Of a stretch of DNA of 64,000 bases, positions 31,785-42,200 are shown piece after piece. The notes under the pieces are model-generated. The model was given only the letters and a program-made list of their open reading frames with translations. It ran no database searches and was not told where the DNA came from. Location: assembly GCA_025758045.1 (NCBI GenBank), contig CP107208.1, positions 1,240,001 through 1,304,000 of the forward strand. Direction: 5' to 3'. A program made the position numbers and the translations under genes. The stretch is from Oscillospiraceae bacterium (GTDB lineage: Bacteria; Bacillota; Clostridia; Oscillospirales; Ruminococcaceae). Every line of letters begins with the position of its first letter. Within the stretch, counting starts at the first letter, position 1.

Positions 31785-34358
31785 ATGGAAGAAAATATCA
31801 TCATGGTGCCGGGGTCCGGCACCAAGGTCATTGTGCGCGATGTAAAACAGGAGATAGAGACGGCCTTTTTGGACTACTCGATGTCTGTTATCGTTGCGCG
31901 CGCATTGCCTGATGTGCGCGATGGCCTGAAACCCGTGCATCGCCGTATCCTGTACACGATGCACGAGCGCGGCAATGATCCACAGCATCCCTACCGCAAA
32001 TCCGCCGATACCGTTGGTGCTGTGCTGGGTTCCTACCATCCCCACGGCGACGCCTCCGTCTACGACGCTATGGTCCGTCTGGCCCAGGATTTCAGCCTGC
32101 GTTACCCGCTGGTCGATGGCCAGGGTAACTTCGGTTCCGTGGACGGTGACCCCCCGGCTGCTTACCGTTATACTGAGGCCCGCATGTCCAAAATGGCCTG
32201 CGAGATGCTGACGGATATTGACAAGGATACCATCGATTGGGACCCCAACTTTGATGAGACTAAAAAGGAACCCCACGTCCTGCCCAGCCGCTTTCCGAAC
32301 CTGTTGGTCAACGGCAGCCAGGGCATCGCGGTCGGCATGGCTACCAATATTCCGCCCCATAACCTGCGCGAGATCGTCAACGGTATGGTCGCCCTCATCG
32401 ATGACCCGGAGATCGACCTGGCGGGCCTGATGGAGTACGTCAAAGGCCCCGATTTCCCCACTGGCGGCATCATCATGGGCCGCTCCGGCATCCGTGCCGC
32501 TTACGCCACCGGCCGCGGAAAAATAACGCTGCGCGGCCGAGCCGAAATCATCGAAAAGAAAAACGGCCGCTACGAGATCCTCATCAACGAGATCCCGTAC
32601 ATGGTCAACAAGACCCGCCTGATCGAATCCATCGCGGACCTCGTGAAGGATAAGCGCATCGAGGGCATCAGCGACCTGAACGATGAATCTTCCAGCCGTA
32701 CCGGCATGAAGATCGTCATCGAGATCAAGAAGGATGCCAACCCCCAGGTCGTGCTGAACCAGTTGTACCGTTACACCCAGCTGCAGGATACCGTTGGTGT
32801 CATTATGCTGGCGTTGGATGACGGCGTGCCCAAGATTATGAGCCTGAAAACCATGATGGAACGCTATATTGAGTTCCAAATGCAGGTCATCCGCCGCCGC
32901 ACCGCCTTTGATTTGAAGAAGGCCAAGGAGCGCGAGCATATCCTGGAAGGTCTGCATAAGGCCGTCGACATCGTCGATGAAATCATTGCTACCATCCGCG
33001 CCTGCAAGGGCGGCTTTGCCGAGGCCCGTCAGGCTGTGATGGATAACTTCGGCTTTGACGAACTGCAGGCGGATGCCATCGTCAAGCTGCAGTTGGGCCG
33101 TCTGGCTGGCCTGGAAATCCTCAAGATCGAGCAGGAATTGGGTGAACTGCGCACCGCCATCGCCGATTATGAGGACATCCTTGCCAACGACGAGCACGTG
33201 AAGAACATCGTCAAAACCGACCTGACCACCCTGGCCGACAAGTACGGCGACGAGCGCCGCACCTCCATCGAGGCTGTCTCCGGCGAGGTCGACATCGAGG
33301 ACCTGATCCCCGAGGAAACATGCGTCTTCACGCTGACCCACGAGGGTTATATCAAGCGCACCACGCTGGACACCTACCAGGCACAGAACCGCGGCGGCCG
33401 CGGCGTGCAGGGCATGACCCAAAAGGACGACGACTTTACTGAGGAACTTTTTGTCGGTTCTACGCATGATTATATGCTGTTCATGACCGACCAGGGCCGC
33501 GTCTACCGCCTGAAGGGTTACCAGGTACCAGAGGGCAGTCGCACTGCCAAGGGCACCCACATCGTCAACCTGCTGCAATTGCAGGAGGGCGAAAAAGTCA
33601 CCCTGATGCTGCAGCAGGCCGCCGATGTGGACGAGGACAACACCTACGCCACGATGGTCACTAAGATGGGCCTTATTAAGCGCACGCCGCTGTCCCAGTT
33701 CCGTAATATTCGCAAAGCGGGTCTGATTGCCATTGCCCTGAACGAGGGAGACAGCCTGGTCTGGAGCCACCTGACCAAGGGCAACGATGAAATTATCGTT
33801 GCCACCCACGATGGTGCCGCCATCCACTTTACCGAGAGCGGCGCCCGCGCTATGGGCCGTACCGGCCACGGTGTGCGCGTCATCAAGCTGCGAGAGGGAG
33901 ACTATGTCATTGGAGCCGGTGTATGCCGCCCAGGTGCCAGCGTGCTGACCATTACCGAAGAAGGCAAGGGACGCCGCAGCCGCATTGATGATTACCGCAT
34001 CACCAACCGAGGTGGTTTGGGTATCCGTAACTACAACAACGGCGGCGTGGCCGGCATCAAGATCGTGGACGATACAGACGACCTGATTTTGATCAGCCAG
34101 AATGGAATCCTCATCCGCATCCATGCAGCTGACATCAACACTCAGAGCCGTTACGGCAGTGGTGTGCGTGTCATGCGCCTGGCTGAGGGTGACAAGGTAG
34201 CCGTTGTAGCCCGTGTGGACCGCGACAACGAGGCCGAGACCGTCCAAATCGACAACGAGGGCGAAACCGACCCGACCCCCGAGGAACTGGCCGCCATCGA
34301 AGCCGAAGAACTCGCCCAGGAAGCCGCCGAGGAGAGCGCACCGAGCGACGAGGAATAA
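31785..34358 (+). CDS. gyrA: DNA gyrase subunit A
   Basis: 857 residues. The winged-helix/tower/coiled-coil core carries the catalytic tyrosine at Tyr129 (AAYRYTEAR); the C-terminal beta-pinwheel begins with a GyrA-box-like QNRGGRGVQG, so this is gyrase rather than topoisomerase IV; the extreme C terminus is a Glu-rich tail. In the quinolone pocket the residue equivalent to E. coli Ser83 is Ala90 (GDASVYD), while the Asp87 equivalent (Asp94) is kept. Preceded by GGTGATAG-type spacing; R6 follows the stop. Confidence 0.98.
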   Translation: MEENIIMVPGSGTKVIVRDVKQEIETAFLDYSMSVIVARALPDVRDGLKPVHRRILYTMHERGNDPQHPYRKSADTVGAVLGSYHPHGDASVYDAMVRLAQDFSLRYPLVDGQGNFGSVDGDPPAAYRYTEARMSKMACEMLTDIDKDTIDWDPNFDETKKEPHVLPSRFPNLLVNGSQGIAVGMATNIPPHNLREIVNGMVALIDDPEIDLAGLMEYVKGPDFPTGGIIMGRSGIRAAYATGRGKITLRGRAEIIEKKNGRYEILINEIPYMVNKTRLIESIADLVKDKRIEGISDLNDESSSRTGMKIVIEIKKDANPQVVLNQLYRYTQLQDTVGVIMLALDDGVPKIMSLKTMMERYIEFQMQVIRRRTAFDLKKAKEREHILEGLHKAVDIVDEIIATIRACKGGFAEARQAVMDNFGFDELQADAIVKLQLGRLAGLEILKIEQELGELRTAIADYEDILANDEHVKNIVKTDLTTLADKYGDERRTSIEAVSGEVDIEDLIPEETCVFTLTHEGYIKRTTLDTYQAQNRGGRGVQGMTQKDDDFTEELFVGSTHDYMLFMTDQGRVYRLKGYQVPEGSRTAKGTHIVNLLQLQEGEKVTLMLQQAADVDEDNTYATMVTKMGLIKRTPLSQFRNIRKAGLIAIALNEGDSLVWSHLTKGNDEIIVATHDGAAIHFTESGARAMGRTGHGVRVIKLREGDYVIGAGVCRPGASVLTITEEGKGRRSRIDDYRITNRGGLGIRNYNNGGVAGIKIVDDTDDLILISQNGILIRIHAADINTQSRYGSGVRVMRLAEGDKVAVVARVDRDNEAETVQIDNEGETDPTPEELAAIEAEELAQEAAEESAPSDEE

Positions 34359-34369
34359 ACGAGGGTTAT

Positions 34370-34395
34370 GTTACTTTCTTTGAAAAGAAAGTAAC
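34370..34395. repeat. palindromic repeat R6
   Basis: GTTACTTTCTTT-GA-AAAGAAAGTAAC followed by CAAAGAAACTTT; left end of a ~175-bp composite element with R7. Confidence 0.9.
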
Positions 34396-34419
34396 CAAAG
34401 AAACTTTCAATAGAATCAC

Positions 34420-34462
34420 AAAAAAGGACGATGCAGAGGTGAAATCTGCATCGTCTTTTTTA
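34420..34462. terminator. gyrA terminator
   Basis: AAAAAAGGACGATGCAGA pairs with TCTGCATCGTCTTTTTT; lies between R6 and R7. Confidence 0.9.
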
Positions 34463-34517
34463 TATTTCTGTAAAAGTTTGCAACCCATTCACGTGATATA
34501 TGATTAAAGTTTCTTTG

Positions 34518-34544
34518 CCTACTTTCTTTTCCAAAGAAAGTAGG
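34518..34544. repeat. palindromic repeat R7
   Basis: CCTACTTTCTTT-TCC-AAAGAAAGTAGG preceded by ATTAAAGTTTCTTTG; inverted relative to R6 and abutting the stop of the ABC permease gene. Confidence 0.9.
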
Positions 34545-35948
34545 TTAGTCGTGGCGGATGGCCTCCAGGGCACTGATTTTTACGGCTTTGTTGGCAGGCA
34601 GGATGCCGGAGACAAGGCCAATCAAAGTCGCAAACACCAGGGCACCCAGCATCAGCCAGGGTGGGATGATGGAGATGGTCGAACTGGATGCCCCATACCC
34701 GCCCATGATGCCGGACAGGTCTACGTACTGGCCAAAGGACGCCATGATCGTGGTCAGGTTGTTCAAAATGAAACTGACCAGCAGGCTGATAAGCACGCCC
34801 AGCACGCCGCCAATAAATCCAATGCAGGAACTTTCCATCAGGAACATTGTGCGGATGTTATTGATCTCACAGCCAAGGACCTTCATAACGCCAATTTCCC
34901 GGGTGCGTTCGTAAATCGCCATCGTCATGGTATTGATGATGTTGATGGCCGCCACCAGCAGAGAAACAGCTGCTACACCGCCAAAAATCATCTGGCTGCG
35001 GAAGACTTGCTTCTGCATGTCCTCCCGCTGCTGGTTCGAGGACCAGGTGCTCTGAAAGCCCAGGTCATGGATGGCTTCTTCCACATCGCCCACATTTTTC
35101 AGGTCGTCGACCTTGACGTAAACCTGATCGTAGGAAGAATTGGTGTCCTTGATCTTGGCCATCTTGTTGTAGGCAGCCTCGATCACTTTCAGGTTCTGCA
35201 TGCTCATGATAATGCCGCTTTGGGTCCACCAACCCTTGGAGGCATCCTGCTGCAGCTTGCCCACCACTTCCAATTCCCAGGTCTGGGTATTGGGGTTGGT
35301 GTTGTCGCCGTTGGTGATGGTCAAGGTCATTTTGTCCTTGTCGACGTCCACAAATGGCGGCAACTCGTTGCCGTTGGCATCGGTCTGGCCCTGCCAGCGG
35401 TAACGCTTGGGGCTGTTATCGCTGCGGCGGCTGTCGTAAAAATTGTAGCCGGTGTACTCACAGACCAGGACCGGAATTTTTTTGGATTGCGCATTGATGA
35501 CGGTCGTGTCCAGCCACCGGCCGGATTCCAGCGCAAAGCCCATCGGCTCCAGAGCCACAGGATCCAGCGCTGTAATGTTGCCAATGTCCGATACATACCT
35601 GCCATTGCGCCCGGCTGAGACCGTGCCCTGCAAATTGTAAGGGTTGGTAAACGGGGTGGCCGCCAGCACGTTGTTCAGCTCACGGATCTGAGTCAGCGCG
35701 GCATCGTCCAGCTTGATTGCTTTGCCGTCACTGCCGACAGAAATGCCGCCACCGTAAATTTCAATCTGGGTCAGGTCGCCCCAACTCTGGATCATCTCGT
35801 CATTGGCCTGGTTCTGGGCAATTCCCAGGGAAATCATCAGCACAACCATGCAGGTGCCAATCACGACACCCACCAGCGTCAGCGCGGTACGGCCTTTGCG
35901 GCGTAAAAGATTTCGCGCCGAAAGACTGATCTCATCAGATATCTTCAT
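34545..35948 (-). CDS. ABC transporter permease, MacB/FtsX family
   Basis: 467 residues. An N-terminal membrane helix after KGRTALTLVGVVIGTCMVV, a large extracytoplasmic MacB-type periplasmic domain (~50-320), and three C-terminal helices forming the FtsX-like domain (from ~340). The start is ATG 35948, with GAGGAC just upstream, and it overlaps the CARD-like gene by 14 bases. With the upstream ATPase this forms a mechanotransmission-type exporter, probably for peptides, lipids or drugs rather than a sugar importer. Confidence 0.88.
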   Translation of the reverse strand: MKISDEISLSARNLLRRKGRTALTLVGVVIGTCMVVLMISLGIAQNQANDEMIQSWGDLTQIEIYGGGISVGSDGKAIKLDDAALTQIRELNNVLAATPFTNPYNLQGTVSAGRNGRYVSDIGNITALDPVALEPMGFALESGRWLDTTVINAQSKKIPVLVCEYTGYNFYDSRRSDNSPKRYRWQGQTDANGNELPPFVDVDKDKMTLTITNGDNTNPNTQTWELEVVGKLQQDASKGWWTQSGIIMSMQNLKVIEAAYNKMAKIKDTNSSYDQVYVKVDDLKNVGDVEEAIHDLGFQSTWSSNQQREDMQKQVFRSQMIFGGVAAVSLLVAAINIINTMTMAIYERTREIGVMKVLGCEINNIRTMFLMESSCIGFIGGVLGVLISLLVSFILNNLTTIMASFGQYVDLSGIMGGYGASSSTISIIPPWLMLGALVFATLIGLVSGILPANKAVKISALEAIRHD

Positions 35949-37341
35949 CGCTGTCCTCATCCAAAGCAGCCAGGGCCTTGGCCTTCTTGCGTTTGCGCAG
36001 CACCACGACCACGATAACAGCCACCACAACGCCCACGCAGACTACGATCAGCACCCAGCCCCAAACCGGCATGCCGGTCTGCTGGGGTTCGTCCATATTG
36101 GAATCGGGATCCGGCATGTAATCATCGTAGTTCATTTCTTCCGCTGTAGCGGTAAAATCTTTGCTGATGGTGCGCGGGTTGCCGCTGGCATCCTCGTAGT
36201 TCAGGGTAATAACGCCGGAGATGTTGCCGGCGGCGTCGGGGGTAATATCAAAGTCGACGCTGCCCTCGGTGCCGGCATTCAGGTTGCCCAGGTACTGGTA
36301 GTTTTCGCCGCCCAGGTTGGTGCCAGTCAGACGGGCTTCCAGGTTGCCGATGGCGTTTTTGCCTTTGTTGACGTAGCTCATGGTCACGCTGCCGGTCTCG
36401 CCCACCATGATGGATTCGGAGCTTAACTGCAGCTGGCCTACCTCAAAGCGGTCGGGCTGGCTGATAGGCACCGAGATAGCGGTGGTGGAACTGACTGCCT
36501 TGCCGGAGATAGCGCCGGTGCCGGTCATGTTCACGGTAATGTCGGCCACTGTGCCGGTAAAACCGGCGGCAGGCAGCACCGAGAAGGTGATATTCTGCAT
36601 CGACTTGGCCGCCATGCTGCCCACATAGTTGGACAGGCTGCCATCGCCCAGCGAGATATTCTCCGGCAGGGTCAGCGAGACGATGACGTCGTTCAGTGCC
36701 TCGTTGCCGTCGGTGGCGTACAGGCCCAGCGAGAGGGTAAAGGCGGTGCCCGCCGTTACGGCGTCACCATAATTGGAGGTGCGGACGATGAGGTTCGGTG
36801 TGGTGGCCTGGTCTTTGTCCACGCACTGGCCCAGCGTTACGCTGAACTGCTGCAGCGGCTTGCTGGTATCCAGATAGCTGAGGTTGATGGGCAGGGTATT
36901 GCCGCCGCCGTTGTAGATGACATCGCGGAACAACAGCACATAACTGTAATAATTGTATTGGGGGTCCTTGCGGGTCTGGTCAGGGTCGTCGTTGCTTTCA
37001 AACAGCTGACCAATTTCGCCGGTGCCGGTGTAAGTAAAGATGGAAGAATTGATGCGGGCCACAATGTCTTCGGCCTTTACGGCATACCGGGCCGAGGAAT
37101 GGTCCACCACCTGCAGCACGATGTTGACCTGATCGCCCACGTTTAGCGTGGTGATCTCGCCGCCTGCGGGGGTGGTCACGGTGTAGCCGGTGACATAAAC
37201 GCCCTGGTTGTCTGTGGTCACGGTCGAAGTATCGCCGCCGTTGTTGATGCCGGAATCAGGGTTACTGTCGTCCGCCCAGACAGACAGGCAGAGCGCTGCC
37301 GCCAGCGTAAGTACCATCAACAGGGAAAATAAGCGTTTCAA
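35935..37341 (-). CDS. surface protein with CARD-like domains, exporter partner
   Basis: 468 residues: signal peptide (MKRLFSLLMVLTLAAALCLSVWA), beta-rich repeats resembling CARDB/COG1361 domains (~40-410, NKGKNAIGNLEARLTG-type pattern), then a single C-terminal membrane helix (~435-455) and a basic/acidic tail. This architecture commonly accompanies MacB-type permeases in Firmicutes and probably serves as the extracytoplasmic adaptor. It lies between the ATPase and permease genes with overlap on the permease side. No enzymatic motif seen. Confidence 0.75.
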   Translation of the reverse strand: MKRLFSLLMVLTLAAALCLSVWADDSNPDSGINNGGDTSTVTTDNQGVYVTGYTVTTPAGGEITTLNVGDQVNIVLQVVDHSSARYAVKAEDIVARINSSIFTYTGTGEIGQLFESNDDPDQTRKDPQYNYYSYVLLFRDVIYNGGGNTLPINLSYLDTSKPLQQFSVTLGQCVDKDQATTPNLIVRTSNYGDAVTAGTAFTLSLGLYATDGNEALNDVIVSLTLPENISLGDGSLSNYVGSMAAKSMQNITFSVLPAAGFTGTVADITVNMTGTGAISGKAVSSTTAISVPISQPDRFEVGQLQLSSESIMVGETGSVTMSYVNKGKNAIGNLEARLTGTNLGGENYQYLGNLNAGTEGSVDFDITPDAAGNISGVITLNYEDASGNPRTISKDFTATAEEMNYDDYMPDPDSNMDEPQQTGMPVWGWVLIVVCVGVVVAVIVVVVLRKRKKAKALAALDEDSDEDI

Positions 37342-37358
37342 GGTAAAACCTCCATATA

Positions 37359-38141
37359 TCAGTTACTTTTTTCTTTTGCCGCGTCGCCTCCGATGGACAT
37401 ATCGCCCTGCAGGTCGGCAAACAGTCCTTCGCGGTTGCGGGTTTTGGTGGCCTCGTCCTGCACCACGTTGGAGCAGACTTTACCGTCCAAAATGGTCACG
37501 ACCCGGTCCGCACATTCGGCTAGTTCCGGCTCGTGGGTGACCATGACGAAAGTGACCTGCTGGTTCTTGGTCAGCTCCAGCATGCGGTACAATACCTGCT
37601 TACTGGTTTTGGAGTCCAGGTTGCCGGTAGGTTCATCAGCAAAAATGACTTTGGGATTGCTGACAAAGGCACGGGCGATGCCCACACGCTGCTGCTGGCC
37701 GCCGCTCATCTCAGTGGGCAGGTGGTTGGCGCGGCCAAGCAGGCCCATACTTTTCAGTTCCTTGCGGGCCAGCTTTAGGCGGGTCTTTTTGTCGATACCC
37801 TTAAACATTAACGGTAATGCGACATTTTCTGCGGCGGTCATCGTGGGCAGCAGGTTGTAGCTCTGGAAGATGAACCCCAGATGCTGCTGCCGGAACTGCG
37901 CCAATTCGGTTTCGTTCATGGCGCTGATCTCGTGTTTGCCAATGAAAACTTTGCCGCGGGTGGGCTTTTCCAACCCGGCCAGCTGGTTCAGCAGGGTAGA
38001 CTTACCGCTGCCGGATTGGCCGACGATGCAGCAAAATTCGCCTTTTTCGATCGCAAGGTCTACGTCATTCAACGCTACAACGCGCTCTTTTCCAACAGCG
38101 TAGACTTTGCGCAGTTTTTCGGTTCGTATGATGGGTGCCAA
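37359..38141 (-). CDS. ABC transporter ATP-binding protein (MacB/LolD-like)
   Basis: 260 residues. Walker A GQSGSGKST, signature MSGGQQQR, Walker B VIFADEPT and the H-loop THEP are intact. The LolD/MacB-type subfamily fits the neighbouring FtsX-domain permease. It is the first gene of the three-gene unit; C-terminal ~40 residues are a less conserved tail. The -35/-10 upstream is not obvious, but the divergent trmO promoter lies within 130 bases. Confidence 0.93.
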   Translation of the reverse strand: MAPIIRTEKLRKVYAVGKERVVALNDVDLAIEKGEFCCIVGQSGSGKSTLLNQLAGLEKPTRGKVFIGKHEISAMNETELAQFRQQHLGFIFQSYNLLPTMTAAENVALPLMFKGIDKKTRLKLARKELKSMGLLGRANHLPTEMSGGQQQRVGIARAFVSNPKVIFADEPTGNLDSKTSKQVLYRMLELTKNQQVTFVMVTHEPELAECADRVVTILDGKVCSNVVQDEATKTRNREGLFADLQGDMSIGGDAAKEKSN

Positions 38142-38218
38142 AGATTCGCCCCCTTTTCGTAAGATGTGTCTATTTTACCATAAAACGTAAAAAATAGGAA
38201 GATAGCGAGATGTAAAAA

Positions 38219-38248
38219 TTTGAAATATGGACCCGTTTCTTATATAAT
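38219..38248 (+). promoter_or_regulatory. promoter of trmO
   Basis: TTGAAA (38219-38224) and TATAAT (38243-38248), 18-nt spacer. Confidence 0.8.
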
Positions 38249-38273
38249 AGGAAAAAGAGGGGAGAGTGTTACC

Positions 38274-38954
38274 GTGGAGACTATCATCCGTCCTATTGCT
38301 CATATAAAAAGTGACTTTACCGATAAATTTGGCATCCCGCGGCAAAGCGGCCTGGTGCCGGAGCTAACCGCCCGCATCGTGTTTGAACCGGAATATCGCG
38401 ACCCCAACGCGCTGGTGGGGTTAGAAGGCTACAGCCATCTGTGGCTGATCTGGCAGTTCTCGACGGTGGCGGCCGAGTATGCCGCAGGCAAAAGCTGGCG
38501 GCCCACCGTGCGCCCGCCCCGGCTGGGTGGAAACGCCCGGCGCGGTGTGTTTGCCACCCGCAGCCCTTACCGGCCCAATGCGCTGGGTCTTTCCTGCGTG
38601 GAGCTGTCGGGCATCGAGAACGGCGACATTCTGGTAAAAGGGGCCGACCTTTTGGACGGCACGCCGATCTTTGACATCAAGCCCTACCTGCCTTACGTGG
38701 ATGCCCACCCCGAAGCCCGCGGTGGCTTTACCGAGCAGACGGCTGCTTACGCGCTGGAAGTACAGTGCCCGCAGCCACTTTTGGACAAACTGCCGGAAAA
38801 TAAGCGGGCCGCTTTGTTAGGTGTGCTGAAAAACGATCCACGCCCGGCCTACCAGCATGACCCGGACCGTGTATATGCCATGGATTTTGGCGGTTACCGG
38901 GTGCAGTTTCAGGCCGGTGAGTCTATGTTAACTGTCATTGACATTCAAAAATAA
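38274..38954 (+). CDS. trmO: tRNA (N6-threonylcarbamoyladenosine-N6)-methyltransferase TrmO
   Basis: 226 residues, YaeB/UPF0066 family: RPIAHIKSDF at the start, GIPRQSGL, the GYSHLWLIW motif and the RSPYRPNALGLS signature are all present. It methylates t6A37 of tRNA-Thr from SAM. The start is a GTG at 38274, seven bases after GGGGAGAG; a frame extending to 38220 crosses the promoter. Stand-alone gene. Confidence 0.93.
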   Translation: METIIRPIAHIKSDFTDKFGIPRQSGLVPELTARIVFEPEYRDPNALVGLEGYSHLWLIWQFSTVAAEYAAGKSWRPTVRPPRLGGNARRGVFATRSPYRPNALGLSCVELSGIENGDILVKGADLLDGTPIFDIKPYLPYVDAHPEARGGFTEQTAAYALEVQCPQPLLDKLPENKRAALLGVLKNDPRPAYQHDPDRVYAMDFGGYRVQFQAGESMLTVIDIQK

Positions 38955-39257
38955 GCATACTTACGATTGATAAAAATATAACAGTCCCGAAAATGTCCCT
39001 GCAAAAAGGGTAAAAAAACTGCCATTTGGTGAAAATGGTCAAAATGTACACATCGGACAAAAAAATCTGTGCAATATTCTAAATAAAACCCCTTTACGAA
39101 TGGGGGCGTTTTTTGGTACAATAAAGCTATGCAAAAGCGTTTATCTATCAGTGCGCCCGGAGCAAACTACAGGCCGCCAAACAGATAAACGTGGGCCCGT
39201 GCGGCATGACACCCGCGCGGAAATGCAATACACTCTAATGAAAACGGAGGAAGAAAA
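38955..39257 (+). promoter_or_regulatory. nifJ promoter and structured leader
   Basis: TTTACG (39093-39098) and TACAAT (39117-39122) with 18-nt spacer give a start near 39129. The ~125-nt leader contains CGTTTATCT (39138-39146) pairing with AGATAAACG (39183-39191), then a GC-rich stretch and a strong GGAGGAAG ribosome site. Upstream, weak hairpins (CCCT...AGGG near 38980) may end trmO. No gene is seen in this 300-base stretch. Confidence 0.65.
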
Positions 39258-42200
39258 ATGCCCAGAGCAAAACAGTCTATGGACGGCAATACCGCTGCGG
39301 CGCATGTAGCTTATGCATTCACCGATGTGGCTGCCATCTACCCCATCACCCCCTCCAGCCCCATGGCCGACACTGTTGACCAGTGGAGCGCTGCCGGTCT
39401 GAAGAACATCTTCGGCAACCAGGTCAAGGTTGTTGAGATGGAGTCCGAGGCCGGTGCTGCCGGTGCCGTGCACGGTTCTCTCGGTACTGGTGCTATCACC
39501 ACCACCTTCACCGCCTCTCAGGGCCTGCTGCTGATGATCCCCAACATGTACAAGATCGCAGCCGAGCAGCTGCCCTGCGTCTTCGACGTGTCTGCCCGTA
39601 CCGTTGCTACCCAGTCCCTGAACATCTTCGGTGACCACAGCGACGTTATGGCTGTTCGTCAGACCGGCTTCGCTATGCTGGCTGAGAGCAACCCGCAGGA
39701 AGTTATGGACCTGTCTCCCGTGGCTCATCTGTCTGCCATCGAGGGTCACGTTCCCTTCGTGAACTTCTTCGACGGTTTCCGTACTTCTCACGAGATCCAG
39801 AAGATCGAGAAGTGGGACTACGCCGATCTGAAGGAAATGTGCAACATGGAGGCTGTCGAGGAGTTCCGTGCTAAGGCCCTGAACCCCGAACACCCCAAGA
39901 TGCGCGGTTCTCACGAGAACGGCGACGTCTTCTTCCAGCATCGTGAGGCTTGCAACCCCGCTTACGAGGCCCTGCCCGCTGTTGTTGAGAAGTACATGGC
40001 CAAGATCAACGAGAAGCTGGGTACCAACTACGACCTGTTCAACTACTACGGCGCCGAGGATGCTGACCGCGTCATCATCGCCATGGGCTCCATCTGCGAC
40101 GTTGCAGAGGAAGTTGTTGACTACCTGACCGCTAAAGGCGAGAAGGTTGGCCTGGTTCTGGTCCGCCTGTATCGTCCCTGGGTTTCTTCCGCTCTGCTGA
40201 AGGTCCTGCCCAAGACGGTCAAGAAGATCGCTGTTCTGGACCGCACCAAGGAGCCCGGCTCCCTGGGCGAGCCCCTGTACCTGGATGTTGCCACCACCCT
40301 GCGTGAGGCTGGCATGAACGATGTCGTTCTGACCGGCGGCCGCTACGGCCTGGGCTCCAAGGACACCCCGCCGTCCTCTGTCTTCGCTATCTACACCGAG
40401 CTGGAGAAGGACGCTCCGAAGCCCCGCTTCACCATCGGTATTACCGACGATGTGACCAACCTCAGCCTGCCTGAGGTCAAGCCCGCTCCCATCACCTCCG
40501 CCCCCGGCACCAAGGAGTGCAAGTTCTGGGGTCTCGGCGGCGACGGTACTGTCGGTGCTAACAAGAACTCCACCAAGATCATCGGCGACCATACTGACAA
40601 GTACATTCAGGCTTACTTCCAGTATGACTCCAAGAAGACCGGTGGCGTTACCATCAGCCATCTGCGTTTCGGCGATAAGCCCATCCGCAGCCCCTACTAC
40701 ATCAACCAGGCTGACTTCGTGGCCTGCCACAACCCCGCTTACATCCACATGGGCATGAAGATGGTCCAGGATGTCAAGCCGGGCGGCGTCTTCATGATCA
40801 ACTGCCAGTGGACCGATGAGGAGCTGGACGAGCATCTGAACGCTGCTGATAAGAAGTACATTGCTGATAACAACATTCAGCTGTACACCATCAACGCTAT
40901 TGATAAGGCTATCGAGATTGGTATGGGCAAGCGCACCAACACCATTCTGCAGTCTGCCTTCTTCAAGCTGGCTGACGTCATGCCCATCGACGACGCTGTC
41001 GAGTACATGAAGGCCGCTGCCAAGAAGAGCTACGGCAAGAAGGGCGACGCTGTTGTCCAGATGAACTGGAAGGCCATCGATGCCGGCCTGGACGCTGTCC
41101 ATAAGGTCGAGGTCCCCGCCTCCTGGTCCAACCCCGCTGCTGATCCGGCTCCGAAGGCCCTGAAGGGACCCGACGCCCTGGTCAAGCAGATTCGCGATAT
41201 CATGGAGCCCATCGCCCGTATGGACGGCGACAGCCTGCCTGTTTCTGCCTTCGAGGGCAACGTCAACGGCGAGTGGGAGCAGGGTGCTTCTGCTTACGAG
41301 AAGCGCGGCACTGCTGTTATGGTTCCCGAGTGGGATGCTGAGAAGTGCATCCAGTGCAACCAGTGTGCATTTGTTTGCTCTCATGCTACCATCCGTCCGT
41401 TCTGCCTGACCGCTGATGAGGCCGCCAACGCTCCCGAGAGCACCAAGCTGGCCGACACCAAGCCCAAGGCAAGCGAGTACAAGTTCACCATGGCTGTTTC
41501 TCCTCTGGACTGCATGGGTTGCGGCGAGTGCGTCACCGTCTGCCCCACCAAGGCCATCGAGATGAAGCCGCAGGAGAGCCAGTCCGCTCAGCAGGCTGCT
41601 TTCGACTACTGCGTCGAGAACATCCGCAAGAAGGACAACGTCCCCGGTGTTGTTTCCGAGGTTTCCGTCAAGGGTTCTCAGTTCAACCAACCGCTGCTTG
41701 AGTTCTCTGGCTCCTGCGCAGGCTGCGCCGAGACCTCTTATGCCCGCCTGATCACCCAGCTGTTCGGCGAGAAGATGTTCATCTCCAACGCTACCGGCTG
41801 CTCCTCTATCTGGGGTGGTACCGCTTCTATCAGCCCGTACACCACCAACAAAGAGTCTGGCCACGGCCCCGCCTGGATCAACTCTCTGTTCGAGGACAAC
41901 GCTGAGCACGGCCTGGGCATGCAGATCGGTTATGAGACCGTCCGCGCCAACCTGATCACCAAGGTTGAGGCCCTGAAGGGCAAGAATGCTGACCTGGATG
42001 CTGCCATTGACAACTTCCTGGCCACCAAGAACAACACCAAGGCCAACGACGCTCCTGCAAAGGCTCTGGTCGCAGCTCTCGAGGCTGACGGCAGCGCCGA
42101 GGCTGCTGAGATCCTGAAGGATAAGCAGTACCTGGCTAAGAAGAGCTTCTGGATCTTCGGCGGCGACGGCTGGGCATACGACATTGGTTACGGCGGTTTG

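Noticed and set aside
31764..34247. 827-residue frame antisense to gyrA
   Set aside because: Shadow of biased codons; gyrA motifs are complete on the plus strand.
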